From: Thalassobacillus_A hwangdonensis
GTDB lineage: Bacteria > Bacillota > Bacilli > Bacillales > Halobacillaceae
Direction: 5' to 3'
Length of the DNA stretch: 64,000 nt
NCBI RefSeq assembly: GCF_042675915.1
Contig: NZ_JBHTKL010000001.1
Location: forward strand, 1,302,001 to 1,366,000
The notes beneath the pieces are model-generated. The model saw only the letters and a program-made list of their open reading frames with translations. It did not search any database and was not told the DNA's origin. This document shows, piece by piece, positions 34,186-43,399 of the stretch. Made by a program: the position numbers and the translations under genes. The stretch's first letter is position 1. Every line of letters starts with the position of its first letter.

Positions 34186-34593
34186 TTAAATGATATTCGC
34201 TCCGATGACATAGGACAACCCGATCGATATGATCAAAGAAATGAAACCTACCGCTCGATTATCCTGTTCAATCTCTTCGTCAATCTTGAAGGAAGGAGTC
34301 AGGAATTCAAAAATGAAATATCCGGTCAACAGAAGGATAAAGCCATAAAGCCCCCACCCCATCGAACTTAATAAAGAGTCATTATGTTCAATCGAAAAGC
34401 GGAAGATGTTGGCGATACCGAACATCTTACCACCTGTAGCCATTGCTACCGCGAGATTTCCACGTTTGATTTCCTGCCAGTTATTATATTTCGTGACAAT
34501 TTCAAAGATTGCCATGAAAACTACGAGGCATAGGATAACAACACTATAACTCGCAGCTGTCTCTATTAATGGGTGCTCCCAAAAATTGTTCAC
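34186..34593 (-). CDS. yshE: DUF350 membrane protein YshE
   Basis: This protein has four predicted transmembrane helices and the DUF350 pattern (KRGNLAVAMATGGKMFGIANIFRFSI, DNRAVGFISLIISIGLS). DUF350 proteins are often next to mutS2 or glutathionylspermidine genes; their role is unknown. I chose GTG 34593 (MNNFWEHPL), since GGGGGG lies about ten bases upstream. A further GTG at 34623 overlaps the mutS2 stop but has no good site. Confidence 0.82.
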   Translation of the reverse strand: MNNFWEHPLIETAASYSVVILCLVVFMAIFEIVTKYNNWQEIKRGNLAVAMATGGKMFGIANIFRFSIEHNDSLLSSMGWGLYGFILLLTGYFIFEFLTPSFKIDEEIEQDNRAVGFISLIISIGLSYVIGANII

Positions 34594-34619
34594 TTTCCAA
34601 TATCCCCCCAACAAATCGG

Positions 34620-36965
34620 TCACTTCAATTCAAGAATGGTAACGCCGCTTCCACCCTCATTCATTCCTCCGGCGCGTTGCGAAGAAATGGAAGGATGTCG
34701 ATCCGCGAACTGCTTCACTCCAGTCCTTAATGCCCCTGTACCTTTCCCGTGGATGATGGATACTCTAGGATAGCCTGCCAGCACCGCATCATCGATATAT
34801 TTTTCAAGGCGATTAAGGGCCTCTTCATAACGTTCTCCTCTTAAATCAAGCTCTGTTTTCACATGAAAATCTTTCCCTTTTACGGTAGCCATCGGTTTTT
34901 CCTTCAATGGCTGCGATGACTTCACGAATTCAAGATCTTTCCGTTTCGCCTTCACTTTCATGATTCCAAACTGAACTTGGAATTCCTTGTCACTTATTTT
35001 TTCTAGGATGGTGCCAGTCTGATTGAGCGTGAGATGCTTCACTTCATCCCCAGCTTTTAGTTCACGTGCTGCTTTATTTGGTTTAGCGGTTTCTTCTTTT
35101 TGCTTCTTTTTAAGCTCAGGAGTTGCTTCATCGAACATTTTTCTTGCTTCGATCCATTCATGCTCTTTCAATCCACTCTGGCTTTTCATTTTCCGAAGCT
35201 CACTGACGATCAATTCCGCTTCTTCCCTTGCTTTATCAATGGCTTTTTGAGCCTTCTCTTCCGCACGTTCATATAGTTTTTCACGCTTGTCCTCAAACTG
35301 CTTCCATTTATCTGTCAGCTGATCATATAACTGTTGTGCCTGGTGAAGGATTTCTTCTGCTTCTTCATAATCTTCATCGGCTCCACGCTTGGAAGCTTCC
35401 AGGGAAGCAATCATTGTCTCAACACTTTTCGAATCCACGCCGACATGGCTCTTCGCTGTCTCGATGACATGTTCCTCCAAACCGAGTCGTCTTGAGATTT
35501 CAAACGCATTGCTTCGGCCAGGTACACCGATCAATAAGCGATAGGTCGGTTTAAGCGTCTTAATATCGAATTCGACAGAGGCGTTGATAACTCCTTCCCT
35601 GTTGTAGCCGTATGCTTTCAATTCAGGGTAATGCGTCGTTGCTATCACTCGCGCATTCCGCTGTACGACTTCATCAAGGATAGACATGGCAAGAGCTGCA
35701 CCTTCCTGAGGATCCGTACCTGCGCCTAACTCGTCAAACAATACAAGCGTCCGGTCGTTCACCTTCTTCAGGATATCCACGATATTCGTCATATGAGAAG
35801 AAAACGTACTGAGACTTTGCTCGATTGATTGTTCATCACCGATATCTGCAAATACTTCTTCGAACACTGCCAGCTCACAGCCATCCAGGGCTGGGATTTG
35901 CAGTCCTGATTGAGCCATCAGTGTACAAAGGCCGACCATTTTCAATGTTACTGTCTTACCACCCGTGTTCGGACCGGTAATGACTATAGAGGTGAATGAT
36001 TCCCCCAGTTCGACATCATTTGGGACGACTTCCTCGTCCGTAAGCAATGGGTGCCTGGCTTGCGTCATCTTGATGATACCCTTGTCGTTCATCGTCGGCA
36101 TTGAGGCTTTCATTTGCTGACCTAGCTTCGCCCTTGAGAACATGAAGTCGATTTGACCCAGCACCTCTACATTTTCACGCAGAAATGCTTCATCTGCAGC
36201 AATTGCCTGTGATAATTCATTAAGGATCCGATCCACTTCATGTTTCTCCTGTACACGTGCTTCCTGAAGGCTGTTGTTCAGATCTACAATTGCCTGTGGT
36301 TCGATGAATAACGTTGCACCTGAAGAGGATTGATCATGGACAATTCCGCCGATCGCTCCTCTGTACTCCTGCTTCACCGGTAGCACATAGCGTTCGTTAC
36401 GGATGGTAACAATCGCATCAGAAAGCATCTTACTTTTCGATTTGGTGTACGAATCCATCTTATCCCTGACTCTGCTTTCGTTTGTGCGGATACTTGTACG
36501 AATGGAGCGCAGGCGGTCCGATGCCCCGTCCATCACATGGCCATGATCATCGATGCAGCTTCTGATCTCGCGTTCCAACTCGTTTAGCGGGACGATCCGG
36601 TCCACCAATTCCCTCAGCAATGGTAGTTCCGGTTCCTCCATATCCTGGATGAAGCGTTTAATCTGCTTTCCGCCATAGATGGTGGAGGCAATATCGAGAC
36701 ACTCAAGCGCACTCAGTGTGCCTCCGATGGTCGTCCGTTTAAGACTCGGCCGGATATCGAAGATTCCACCTAACGGAACATTCCCCTTTAACCTAATGAT
36801 TTGTGCTGCTTCATCCGTCTCGTTCTGCAGTTGGATTACTTCTTCAAGGTCAGTGGAGGGTTTCAGCTGTTTCACCCTCACTTTCCCAAGTGAAGACGCA
36901 GCTTTCTCCTCAAGCATTTCTAAAATTTTATCATATTCAAGCACGCGTAAAATACGTCCATTCAT
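34620..36965 (-). CDS. mutS2: MutS2 (MutSB), ribosome/recombination-linked ATPase
   Basis: This 781-residue MutS paralogue lacks the mismatch-recognition domain. It shows the core clamp helices, ATPase with Walker A GPNTGGKTVTLK, Walker B TLVLFDELGAGTDP, a coiled-coil region near residues 510-600 and a C-terminal Smr nuclease domain (LDLRGERYEEALNRL, HGKGTGALR). In B. subtilis MutS2 suppresses or promotes recombination and rescues collided ribosomes. It follows polX by 15 bp. Confidence 0.96.
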   Translation of the reverse strand: MNGRILRVLEYDKILEMLEEKAASSLGKVRVKQLKPSTDLEEVIQLQNETDEAAQIIRLKGNVPLGGIFDIRPSLKRTTIGGTLSALECLDIASTIYGGKQIKRFIQDMEEPELPLLRELVDRIVPLNELEREIRSCIDDHGHVMDGASDRLRSIRTSIRTNESRVRDKMDSYTKSKSKMLSDAIVTIRNERYVLPVKQEYRGAIGGIVHDQSSSGATLFIEPQAIVDLNNSLQEARVQEKHEVDRILNELSQAIAADEAFLRENVEVLGQIDFMFSRAKLGQQMKASMPTMNDKGIIKMTQARHPLLTDEEVVPNDVELGESFTSIVITGPNTGGKTVTLKMVGLCTLMAQSGLQIPALDGCELAVFEEVFADIGDEQSIEQSLSTFSSHMTNIVDILKKVNDRTLVLFDELGAGTDPQEGAALAMSILDEVVQRNARVIATTHYPELKAYGYNREGVINASVEFDIKTLKPTYRLLIGVPGRSNAFEISRRLGLEEHVIETAKSHVGVDSKSVETMIASLEASKRGADEDYEEAEEILHQAQQLYDQLTDKWKQFEDKREKLYERAEEKAQKAIDKAREEAELIVSELRKMKSQSGLKEHEWIEARKMFDEATPELKKKQKEETAKPNKAARELKAGDEVKHLTLNQTGTILEKISDKEFQVQFGIMKVKAKRKDLEFVKSSQPLKEKPMATVKGKDFHVKTELDLRGERYEEALNRLEKYIDDAVLAGYPRVSIIHGKGTGALRTGVKQFADRHPSISSQRAGGMNEGGSGVTILELK

Positions 36966-36980
36966 ATAACCGTTACTCCT

Positions 36981-38705
36981 TTACTTATTGCCCTTCTCCT
37001 GGAACAATTTGATCAATTCATCTTTCTTCCAGGTGTTGATTACCGTATCTTTATTGAGCCACCCTTTTCGACCGGCCCCAATTCCGATCTTCATATGATC
37101 GAGCATCCCGAAATTATGGGCATCGGTGTTGATGGCTATCTTCACTCCGGCTTCCTGGGCTTTCATCAACCATTGCCAGCTTAGGTCAAGCCGGTTCGGA
37201 TTAGCATTCAGTTCTAACACTGTACCTGTGTCTTTCGCTTTTTCAATCAGTGCATCCAGATCCACCTCATAGCCGTCCCTGCGTCCGATCAGGCGTCCCG
37301 TAGGGTGAGCAATCATATGGACGTGGGGATTCTGCAATGCCTGTTCGAGTCGGTGCATGATCTGATCTTTCGATTGGTTGAAGCTTGAATGGATGGACGC
37401 AATGACGAAGTCCATCTCCTTAAGAAACTCATCATCGAAATCGAGTGAGCCATCCGGCAAGATGTCCATTTCGATTCCAGCAAAGATGTGGAAGTCATCC
37501 ATGGAGGCATTCACTTTTTCGATCTCTTCCCTTTGCTTACGAAGACGGTCTTCATTCAGTCCATTCGCGACCCGCAAGAATTTCGAATGATCCGTGATGG
37601 AAATATACTCATACCCCATCTCTTTTGCCTTCATTGCCATCTCTTTGACAGTCTGAGCACCATCACTCCAAGTCGTGTGCATGTGAAGGTCTCCACGGAT
37701 ATCCGAGAGTTCGATAAACGAGAGCGGCTTTTTGAACGCTTCTACTTCACCTTTGTTCTCTCTAGCTTCAGGTGGAATCCAATTCAAGCCAAAGTGAGCG
37801 AAGAATTCCTCTTCACTCTCAAACGTTTTCATTTTACCAGTTTCGCTATTTTCAACTCCGTATTCACTGATCTTCTCCCCCTGCTGCTTCGCCAGTTGAC
37901 GCATCGTTACATTGTGGTCTTTCGATCCAGTGAAGTGATGAAGAGTGGAAGCAAATGCCTCAGGTTCTATAATACGAAAATCAATGCTGATATCATATCC
38001 TTCATTGACGACGATGGATACTTTTGTTTCACCAGAGGCGATTACTTCCTGAATATCAGGGTAGTCAAGAAGCTCATCCCGTGTTTTTGCAGGCTCATCA
38101 GATGCAACGATAAAATCAAGATCTTTGATCGTTTCTCTCATCCTGCGAAGACTCCCCGCACGAGAATAGCGACTGATCGTCTTTTTCTCCGCCAGGAATG
38201 CCTCTACTTTTTCAGCTAATGGAAGCATGATAGCAATCGGAAGGCGCTCAGGTCGACTGCCCGCTTCATCCAACGCTTTAATGATTTTTTCTGCAGATTT
38301 CTTTCCAAAGCCGCTCAGTGCTTCCACCTTGCCGCTTTCACAAGCTTCTTTCAAAGAAACTGCATCCGTCACACCAAGTTCCTGGTACAGCTTGGACAGC
38401 TTCTTTCCGCCAAGGCCAGGAAGGTCAAGCAATGGGATCAACCCTTGAGGCACTTCCTCCTGCAATTGAGTCAATACGTCCGAATGTTCGTCTTCTACAT
38501 ATTCCTGAATGACTGCTGCAGTTCCTTTGCCGATCCCCTTCAGCTTTGTAAAGTCTTCGATCTCGCCAATGGAACGATCGTCCTGCTCCAATGCCTGCGC
38601 AGCTTTTCTATATGCAGATATTTTAAATGGGTTCTCCCCTTTAAGTTCCAAGTAAACAGCGATTTTTTCAAGCAGCTTGATTACATTTTTCTTATCTACT
38701 GCCAT
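36981..38705 (-). CDS. polX: DNA polymerase/3'-5' exonuclease PolX
   Basis: This family-X repair polymerase has N-terminal helix-hairpin-helix segments (LKGIGKGTAAVIQEY, LPGLGGKKLSKLY). The polymerase domain has the metal aspartates in TIKDLDFIVAS and ISIDFRI, and the C-terminal PHP exonuclease has DLHMHTTWSDG and HPTGRLIG. The 574 residues match B. subtilis PolX. ATG 38705 is preceded by GGGAGGAAAGG. It is in the zapA-cvpA-polX-mutS2-yshE line. Confidence 0.96.
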   Translation of the reverse strand: MAVDKKNVIKLLEKIAVYLELKGENPFKISAYRKAAQALEQDDRSIGEIEDFTKLKGIGKGTAAVIQEYVEDEHSDVLTQLQEEVPQGLIPLLDLPGLGGKKLSKLYQELGVTDAVSLKEACESGKVEALSGFGKKSAEKIIKALDEAGSRPERLPIAIMLPLAEKVEAFLAEKKTISRYSRAGSLRRMRETIKDLDFIVASDEPAKTRDELLDYPDIQEVIASGETKVSIVVNEGYDISIDFRIIEPEAFASTLHHFTGSKDHNVTMRQLAKQQGEKISEYGVENSETGKMKTFESEEEFFAHFGLNWIPPEARENKGEVEAFKKPLSFIELSDIRGDLHMHTTWSDGAQTVKEMAMKAKEMGYEYISITDHSKFLRVANGLNEDRLRKQREEIEKVNASMDDFHIFAGIEMDILPDGSLDFDDEFLKEMDFVIASIHSSFNQSKDQIMHRLEQALQNPHVHMIAHPTGRLIGRRDGYEVDLDALIEKAKDTGTVLELNANPNRLDLSWQWLMKAQEAGVKIAINTDAHNFGMLDHMKIGIGAGRKGWLNKDTVINTWKKDELIKLFQEKGNK

Positions 38706-38754
38706 ATCCCTTTCCTCCCTCATGGGCTACAAGCCTAGTATTTCCTTTTACTAA

Positions 38755-38787
38755 AGAAAAAACTTCTCTGGAAAACAAGAGAAGTTT
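38755..38787 (-). terminator. Terminator after zapA-cvpA
   Basis: AAACTTCTCT/AGAGAAGTTT with TTTTTTCTTT on the minus strand, overlapping the cvpA stop. Confidence 0.82.
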
Positions 38788-39335
38788 CATACTCGTGTGG
38801 CGATATACTCGAACCATAGTGTTTTTAGTTGCTCCGAAAACATTGGCGTCCGTTCGATAATTACCTGGGCAATAATCGAATCTTCCAATGCAGATTGTAC
38901 CGAACTGATCGGGGCGAGTGCCGCAATATAAAGAATGACGAATAAGACCAGGTAGCTTTCGATAAAGCCCAGTACAGCACCGAGTATTCCATTCAATGTG
39001 TTCAGGATCGGTAAGTCCGCAACGAAGTCCAACATCGATGCAATGATATGCAGGATGATCTTCACTGCGAAAAATAGAATTGCAAACGCGATTGCATTAT
39101 AAAATGCATTTTCCAATGAGTCTGAATTGAGAAACATCGCCCACTGAGATCCTTCAGGTAATTCAGGGTAAGGAATCCATAACGTCAATTTCGGTGACAG
39201 ATCGTCATAATAGAGAACTGCTACGATAAACGCCGCGATGAATCCGATCAGGTGAAAGAGCTGGAGGATGAAACCTCTCCTCAACCCATTCAGTAATCCG
39301 ATTATTAGTATGATGACAAGCAACAAATCAATCAT
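38787..39335 (-). CDS. CvpA-family membrane protein
   Basis: This protein has four transmembrane helices and the CvpA signature (IIGLLNGLRRGFILQLFHLIGFIAAF, NGILGAVLGFIESYLVLFVILYI). Its position after zapA corresponds to yshB of B. subtilis. Its role is unclear; CvpA proteins are linked to colicin V export or envelope processes. ATG 39335 overlaps the zapA stop by 8 bp and has GAGG upstream. Confidence 0.9.
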   Translation of the reverse strand: MIDLLLVIILIIGLLNGLRRGFILQLFHLIGFIAAFIVAVLYYDDLSPKLTLWIPYPELPEGSQWAMFLNSDSLENAFYNAIAFAILFFAVKIILHIIASMLDFVADLPILNTLNGILGAVLGFIESYLVLFVILYIAALAPISSVQSALEDSIIAQVIIERTPMFSEQLKTLWFEYIATRV

Positions 39336-39615
39336 TTTTACCTCGTTCCTTTTCTTCAAGCTTATCAAGATAGTCCAACAGCTCGTTGAACTGTTCTTTT
39401 AATTCAATATAGTCGTTCATCGTATTTACTGCGGTAAGTACAGCCAGTTTCGTAGTGTCCAGCCTATTGTTCGCTTCATGTATTTCATGCATTTTCTGGT
39501 CGACAAGACTCGCCACCATTCGTACACGATGGGGTTGTTCGTTGCCTACGATTGTATATGGTCGGTTATGTATTTCAACTGTAATCCTTGATTTATTGTC
39601 TTCCGATTTGGACAC
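39328..39615 (-). CDS. zapA: Cell-division protein ZapA
   Basis: This 95-residue FtsZ-ring stabiliser has an N-terminal beta hairpin (RITVEIHNRPYTIVG) and a C-terminal coiled coil (DYIELKEQFNELLDYLDKLEEKERG). It acts at mid-cell by cross-linking FtsZ filaments. AAGGGGG precedes the start. Confidence 0.95.
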   Translation of the reverse strand: MSKSEDNKSRITVEIHNRPYTIVGNEQPHRVRMVASLVDQKMHEIHEANNRLDTTKLAVLTAVNTMNDYIELKEQFNELLDYLDKLEEKERGKND

Positions 39616-39767
39616 ACTAGAACCCCCTTGCTTTTGAATCCTAAACTTAATATTAACATGAAGCCTTAAAATAAGGAAACCATTCCTATCGTTTTCATAA
39701 AATGTTCTGTCAAAGCCTGTCGTTTGCTATACTAATAATAGAATTACCGATCAGAAGGGAACGAACT

Positions 39768-40697
39768 ATGCCACAAGTCGTATTGAAACTTTCCAAACAG
39801 AAAATCACAGAAATGAAAGAGCATTACAGGAATCAACTGAATCCGAAGACACCTCAATCAGCTGTCTTTGCTGCAAAAACTCCGAATAGCTCCATCACCG
39901 CCTATCAATCCGGCAAAGTACTCTTTCAGGGTAAAAATCCTGAAGCTGAGGCGAACAAGTGGGGGACGGCAGAACCAAAAGCTGAGAGCCCTGCTAAACC
40001 TAAGAAGAAGCATGCCTATCACCCACCGGAGTCCTTATTCACCTCCTCCCACATCGGATCTGATGAAGCGGGGACAGGAGATTACTTCGGACCGATCACT
40101 GTTGCTGCTGCCTATGTGCGAACAGACCAGATACCTTTGCTTAAGGAACTGGGCGTCAAAGATTCCAAACACCTTACGGATGAGAAGATTCTTGCGATTG
40201 CGAAAGACCTCGTACATCTGGAAATGCCGTTCAGTCTTTTGCGACTGCCGAACAAGAAATATAATCAGTTGCAACGGAAAGGCTGGAGCCAAGGAAGGAT
40301 GAAAACTGCACTTCACCATCGTGCAATTGAAAACCTATTGGCAAAGATCGAGCCGGAACAGCCGGAAGGCATTTTGATCGATCAGTTTTCCCAGCCGGAC
40401 ATCTATCAGAAACATTTGGCCACGGATGGGAATAAACTGCAGCAGCATGTCTACTTCATGACGAAAGCGGAGAGTTACTCGATTGCTGTAGCAGCAGGCT
40501 CCATCCTTGCTCGTGCCACCTTCGTCAAGGCGATGGACGATATTGCTGAAAAAGTGGGGATGGAGATTCCAAAAGGCGCTTCTGCTAAAGTCGATCGGAC
40601 AGCGGCTGCAATCATGAAGCGTTATGGTAGAAAGAAACTGGAAGAGATAGCGAAAGTTCATTTTGCAAACACAGAAAAAGCTACCAAATATCTATGA
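39768..40697 (+). CDS. rnhC: Ribonuclease HIII
   Basis: The enzyme cleaves RNA in RNA-DNA hybrids. The N-terminal TBP-like substrate domain (VVLKLSKQKITEMKEHY) is followed by a linker with KKKHAYHPPES and the catalytic RNase H fold with SHIGSDEAGTGDYFGP and the acidic residues of DSKHLTDEKI and ILIDQF. ATG 39768 has AGAAGGGA upstream; 309 residues. It is divergent from zapA. Confidence 0.96.
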   Translation: MPQVVLKLSKQKITEMKEHYRNQLNPKTPQSAVFAAKTPNSSITAYQSGKVLFQGKNPEAEANKWGTAEPKAESPAKPKKKHAYHPPESLFTSSHIGSDEAGTGDYFGPITVAAAYVRTDQIPLLKELGVKDSKHLTDEKILAIAKDLVHLEMPFSLLRLPNKKYNQLQRKGWSQGRMKTALHHRAIENLLAKIEPEQPEGILIDQFSQPDIYQKHLATDGNKLQQHVYFMTKAESYSIAVAAGSILARATFVKAMDDIAEKVGMEIPKGASAKVDRTAAAIMKRYGRKKLEEIAKVHFANTEKATKYL

Positions 40698-40704
40698 ATG
40701 AATG

Positions 40705-40739
40705 AAAAGCTCCACTCTCGGTATGAGAGTGGAGCTTTT
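40705..40739 (+). terminator. Terminator of rnhC
   Basis: AAAAGCTCCACTCTC/GAGAGTGGAGCTTTT is a perfect 15-bp stem with loop GGTAT. It may also serve proA from the other side, since no other hairpin lies after proA. Confidence 0.88.
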
Positions 40740-40761
40740 GGGGTTCCGTTTCTGGTATGGT

Positions 40762-40925
40762 TGTGTGCTATGGTTTGACTGTGTGCTCTGATTTGGTTGT
40801 GTGCTCTGATTTGGTTGTGGGCGAAATTCTGGATTTGTGAGCGAAACCCTGGATTTATGGGCGATTTCCGCAGATTTGTGAGCGAAAATCGAAATTTACG
40901 GGCGAAAATCAGAATTTATGAGCGA
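40762..40925. repeat. Composite tandem repeat between rnhC and proA
   Basis: Three 18-bp units (TGTGTGCTCTGATTTGGT type, at 40762, 40780 and 40798) pass directly into five 20-21-bp units of form GCGAAAnnCnGnATTTrTGr at 40821, 40841, 40861, 40882 and 40902. A degenerate sixth unit begins at 40922 and runs into the proA stop codon at 40926. The plus strand is strongly C-poor and G/T-rich in the first part. There are no spacers, so it is not a CRISPR array. Confidence 0.85.
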
Positions 40926-42188
40926 TCAGCGAATCTGACCGGTTCCACGCATCAAGTATTTCACTGTCGTAAGTGCCGGCAAGCCCATCGGTCCACGCGC
41001 ATGCAATTTCTGTGTGGAAATTCCGATTTCTGCACCGAATCCTAATGCACCGCCATCCGTAAAGCGTGTGGATGCATTATGATAGATTGCCGCTGCATCA
41101 ACAAGGTTCAGGAACGTAGTAGCGATAGCATCATTTTCTGTAACGATCGCTTCGGAATGCTTCGTACCGTACTCTTCAATATGATCCACTGCACCTTGGA
41201 CATCACTGACTGTTTTGATTGCGATATCAAGACTCAAGTATTCATTCTTCCAATCTGCCTCTCCGGCAGGTACTGAGCCAGGAATCATTTCTACAACAGT
41301 GTCATCACCATGGACAGTTATGCCATTTTCATTCAAAGCTGCAATCAATGCATCTTTATTTTCATTCAACCAAGCTTCATGGACAATCAGTGTTTCCGCT
41401 GCATTACATACAGCTGGACGGTCCGTCTTCGCATTGATCATAATGTTCAGTGCTTTTTCCACGTCTGCATCAACATCAATATAAATGTGGCAGTTACCTA
41501 CGCCGGTTTCCAATACGGGTACCGTAGCATTATTTACGACGGCCTGGATGAGTTTACCTCCACCACGCGGAATCAATACATCTACATGCTCTTTCATCGT
41601 AAACAACTGTTGAGTTGCTTCACGATCAGTACTGTCGATGAACTGTACAGCTTCTTTTTTAATCGCTGTTTTTTCCAGCCCTTGGTGCATGACCTCAACG
41701 ATCGCGCGGTTGGAATGGATCGCATTGGAACCACCTTTTAGCACAATTGCATTTCCGGATTTCAATGCAAGACCGGTTGCATCCACGGTTACATTCGGTC
41801 GTGCTTCATAAATCATTCCGATTACACCGAGCGGAACAGTAACTTTCTGGACATTCAATCCGTTATCCAATGTCCAGTCAGATAGTGCATGCCCTGTCGG
41901 ATCTTCCAATTCTGCTACTTCTCGAAGTCCTTTCGCAAAATCGAATACGCGCTCCTTCGTCAAAGCCAGACGATCCATGAACGCATCCTCAAAGCCTTTT
42001 TCCCGACCATTTTGCAAATCGGCTTCGTTCGCTTTCAAAATCGTTTCGAAATTTGCTTCGATAGTATCTGCAAGCGTGATCAGTGCCTGATTCTTTTCTT
42101 CCGTAGTTAGGGTAAGCAGCGCTTTCGCTGCTTTCTTCGCTTCAATCGCTTGTGCTTCCACATTTACTTTTTCTAGAGTTACAGTCAT
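40926..42188 (-). CDS. proA: Glutamate-5-semialdehyde dehydrogenase (gamma-glutamyl phosphate reductase)
   Basis: ProA makes the second step of proline synthesis, reducing gamma-glutamyl phosphate with NADPH. It is an aldehyde-dehydrogenase fold of 420 residues with VPLGVIGMIYEARPNVTVDA, LKGGSNAIHSN, VLIPRGGGKLIQ and the catalytic cysteine in RPAVCNAAETL. It is the last gene of proC-proB-proA; a tandem repeat touches its stop. Confidence 0.97.
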   Translation of the reverse strand: MTVTLEKVNVEAQAIEAKKAAKALLTLTTEEKNQALITLADTIEANFETILKANEADLQNGREKGFEDAFMDRLALTKERVFDFAKGLREVAELEDPTGHALSDWTLDNGLNVQKVTVPLGVIGMIYEARPNVTVDATGLALKSGNAIVLKGGSNAIHSNRAIVEVMHQGLEKTAIKKEAVQFIDSTDREATQQLFTMKEHVDVLIPRGGGKLIQAVVNNATVPVLETGVGNCHIYIDVDADVEKALNIMINAKTDRPAVCNAAETLIVHEAWLNENKDALIAALNENGITVHGDDTVVEMIPGSVPAGEADWKNEYLSLDIAIKTVSDVQGAVDHIEEYGTKHSEAIVTENDAIATTFLNLVDAAAIYHNASTRFTDGGALGFGAEIGISTQKLHARGPMGLPALTTVKYLMRGTGQIR

Positions 42189-42205
42189 CCAATACCTCCT
42201 GTTTT

Positions 42206-43336
42206 TTATAGTCCTACCGGAACTTTAATATCTAAATGACAAACGAGATCGCCGCTTTCTACTGCGACTTTTTTCAGATCCAGCTGTTCATTGTTCGTTT
42301 GATTTACGACATCCTGCAACTTTTCAGAAGAGTAATTGACAACGCCTAGTCCGATCTCTTCACCGTGTAAATCTTTGATTCGGACGACAGCCCCCTTACT
42401 GAACCTTCCATCAACATGATGGATATCGGATAGATGCAGGCTCTTCTTTTTCTCTACAATGGAGACTTCTGCCTGTCGATGAATCGTAACTTCGCCCTGC
42501 GGTCCCGAGTTGAAAGCGATCCATTGTTTTTTCTGATTCAGATTGTCGTTATCTGGTTTCGGTGAAAAATACGTACCCGTCGCATCTCCATAAACGGCAT
42601 CGTACACGATGTTTTCCGTCGCCGCTTTGCCCAAAAAGGCATCGATTCCGGAAGCCATGGTGATTTTGAATGCATCGATTTTAGATTTCATACCACCAGT
42701 GCCAACCGCGCTTCCTGGGTCGCCGGCAGCTGCTTCGATATCTTCTGTTATCTCATCCACTGTTTCCAGTAATTGTGCATCCGGGTTTTTTCTTGGGTCT
42801 GAATCATACAACCCGTCGATATCGGAAAGGATGATCAGTTGATCCGCATCGACAAGCCCCGCGACTTTTGCAGACAACGTATCGTTATCACCGAATTTCA
42901 AGCGGTCAATAGTAATCGTGTCATTTTCGTTTATAATCGGGATGATTCCTCGTTCAAGCAATACGTTAATGGTATTTCTTGCGTTGTTGTATCGATTTTC
43001 ATCAGAAAAATCGTTTCGTGTAATCAAAATTTGGGAACCGATATATCCATGAGATAAAAATAGGTCAGAATAAGATTCAATCAGTAGTCCTTGACCGATA
43101 GAAGCTGCCGCCTGCTTTTCAGGAAGTTCATTCGGACGCGTCCAGCAGCCGAGCTTACGATATCCTGCCGCTACAGCTCCTGAGGATACAAGTAATACTT
43201 CATGTCCGTCATCCTTCAGACGTACGACTTCATCAACGATCTTCTCCAATTTTCTGCGACTGATTTCTCCTTGCATGCTCGTTAATGAACTGCTTCCTAT
43301 TTTTATGACAATACGCTTTGCTTTGTTTGTTGACAC
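42206..43336 (-). CDS. proB: Glutamate 5-kinase
   Basis: This enzyme catalyses the first, usually feedback-controlled step of proline synthesis, phosphorylating glutamate. The amino-acid kinase domain shows RIVIKIGSSSLTS, LLVSSGAVAAGYRKL, INENDTI, FGDNDTLSAKVAGLV and GTGGMKSKIDAF. A C-terminal PUA domain (near residues 280-360) is present. The start is GTG 43336 with GGAG upstream; 376 residues. It is next to proA. Confidence 0.96.
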   Translation of the reverse strand: MSTNKAKRIVIKIGSSSLTSMQGEISRRKLEKIVDEVVRLKDDGHEVLLVSSGAVAAGYRKLGCWTRPNELPEKQAAASIGQGLLIESYSDLFLSHGYIGSQILITRNDFSDENRYNNARNTINVLLERGIIPIINENDTITIDRLKFGDNDTLSAKVAGLVDADQLIILSDIDGLYDSDPRKNPDAQLLETVDEITEDIEAAAGDPGSAVGTGGMKSKIDAFKITMASGIDAFLGKAATENIVYDAVYGDATGTYFSPKPDNDNLNQKKQWIAFNSGPQGEVTIHRQAEVSIVEKKKSLHLSDIHHVDGRFSKGAVVRIKDLHGEEIGLGVVNYSSEKLQDVVNQTNNEQLDLKKVAVESGDLVCHLDIKVPVGL

Positions 43337-43399
43337 CTTATCACTCCTGATTTAAATAGTTGCTGTAATGGTTGCCTCGTTAATTGCTCTTACTGGTGA

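Noticed and set aside
40762..40925. Possible CRISPR array
   Set aside because: Units are directly adjacent with no spacers, and no cas gene is present.
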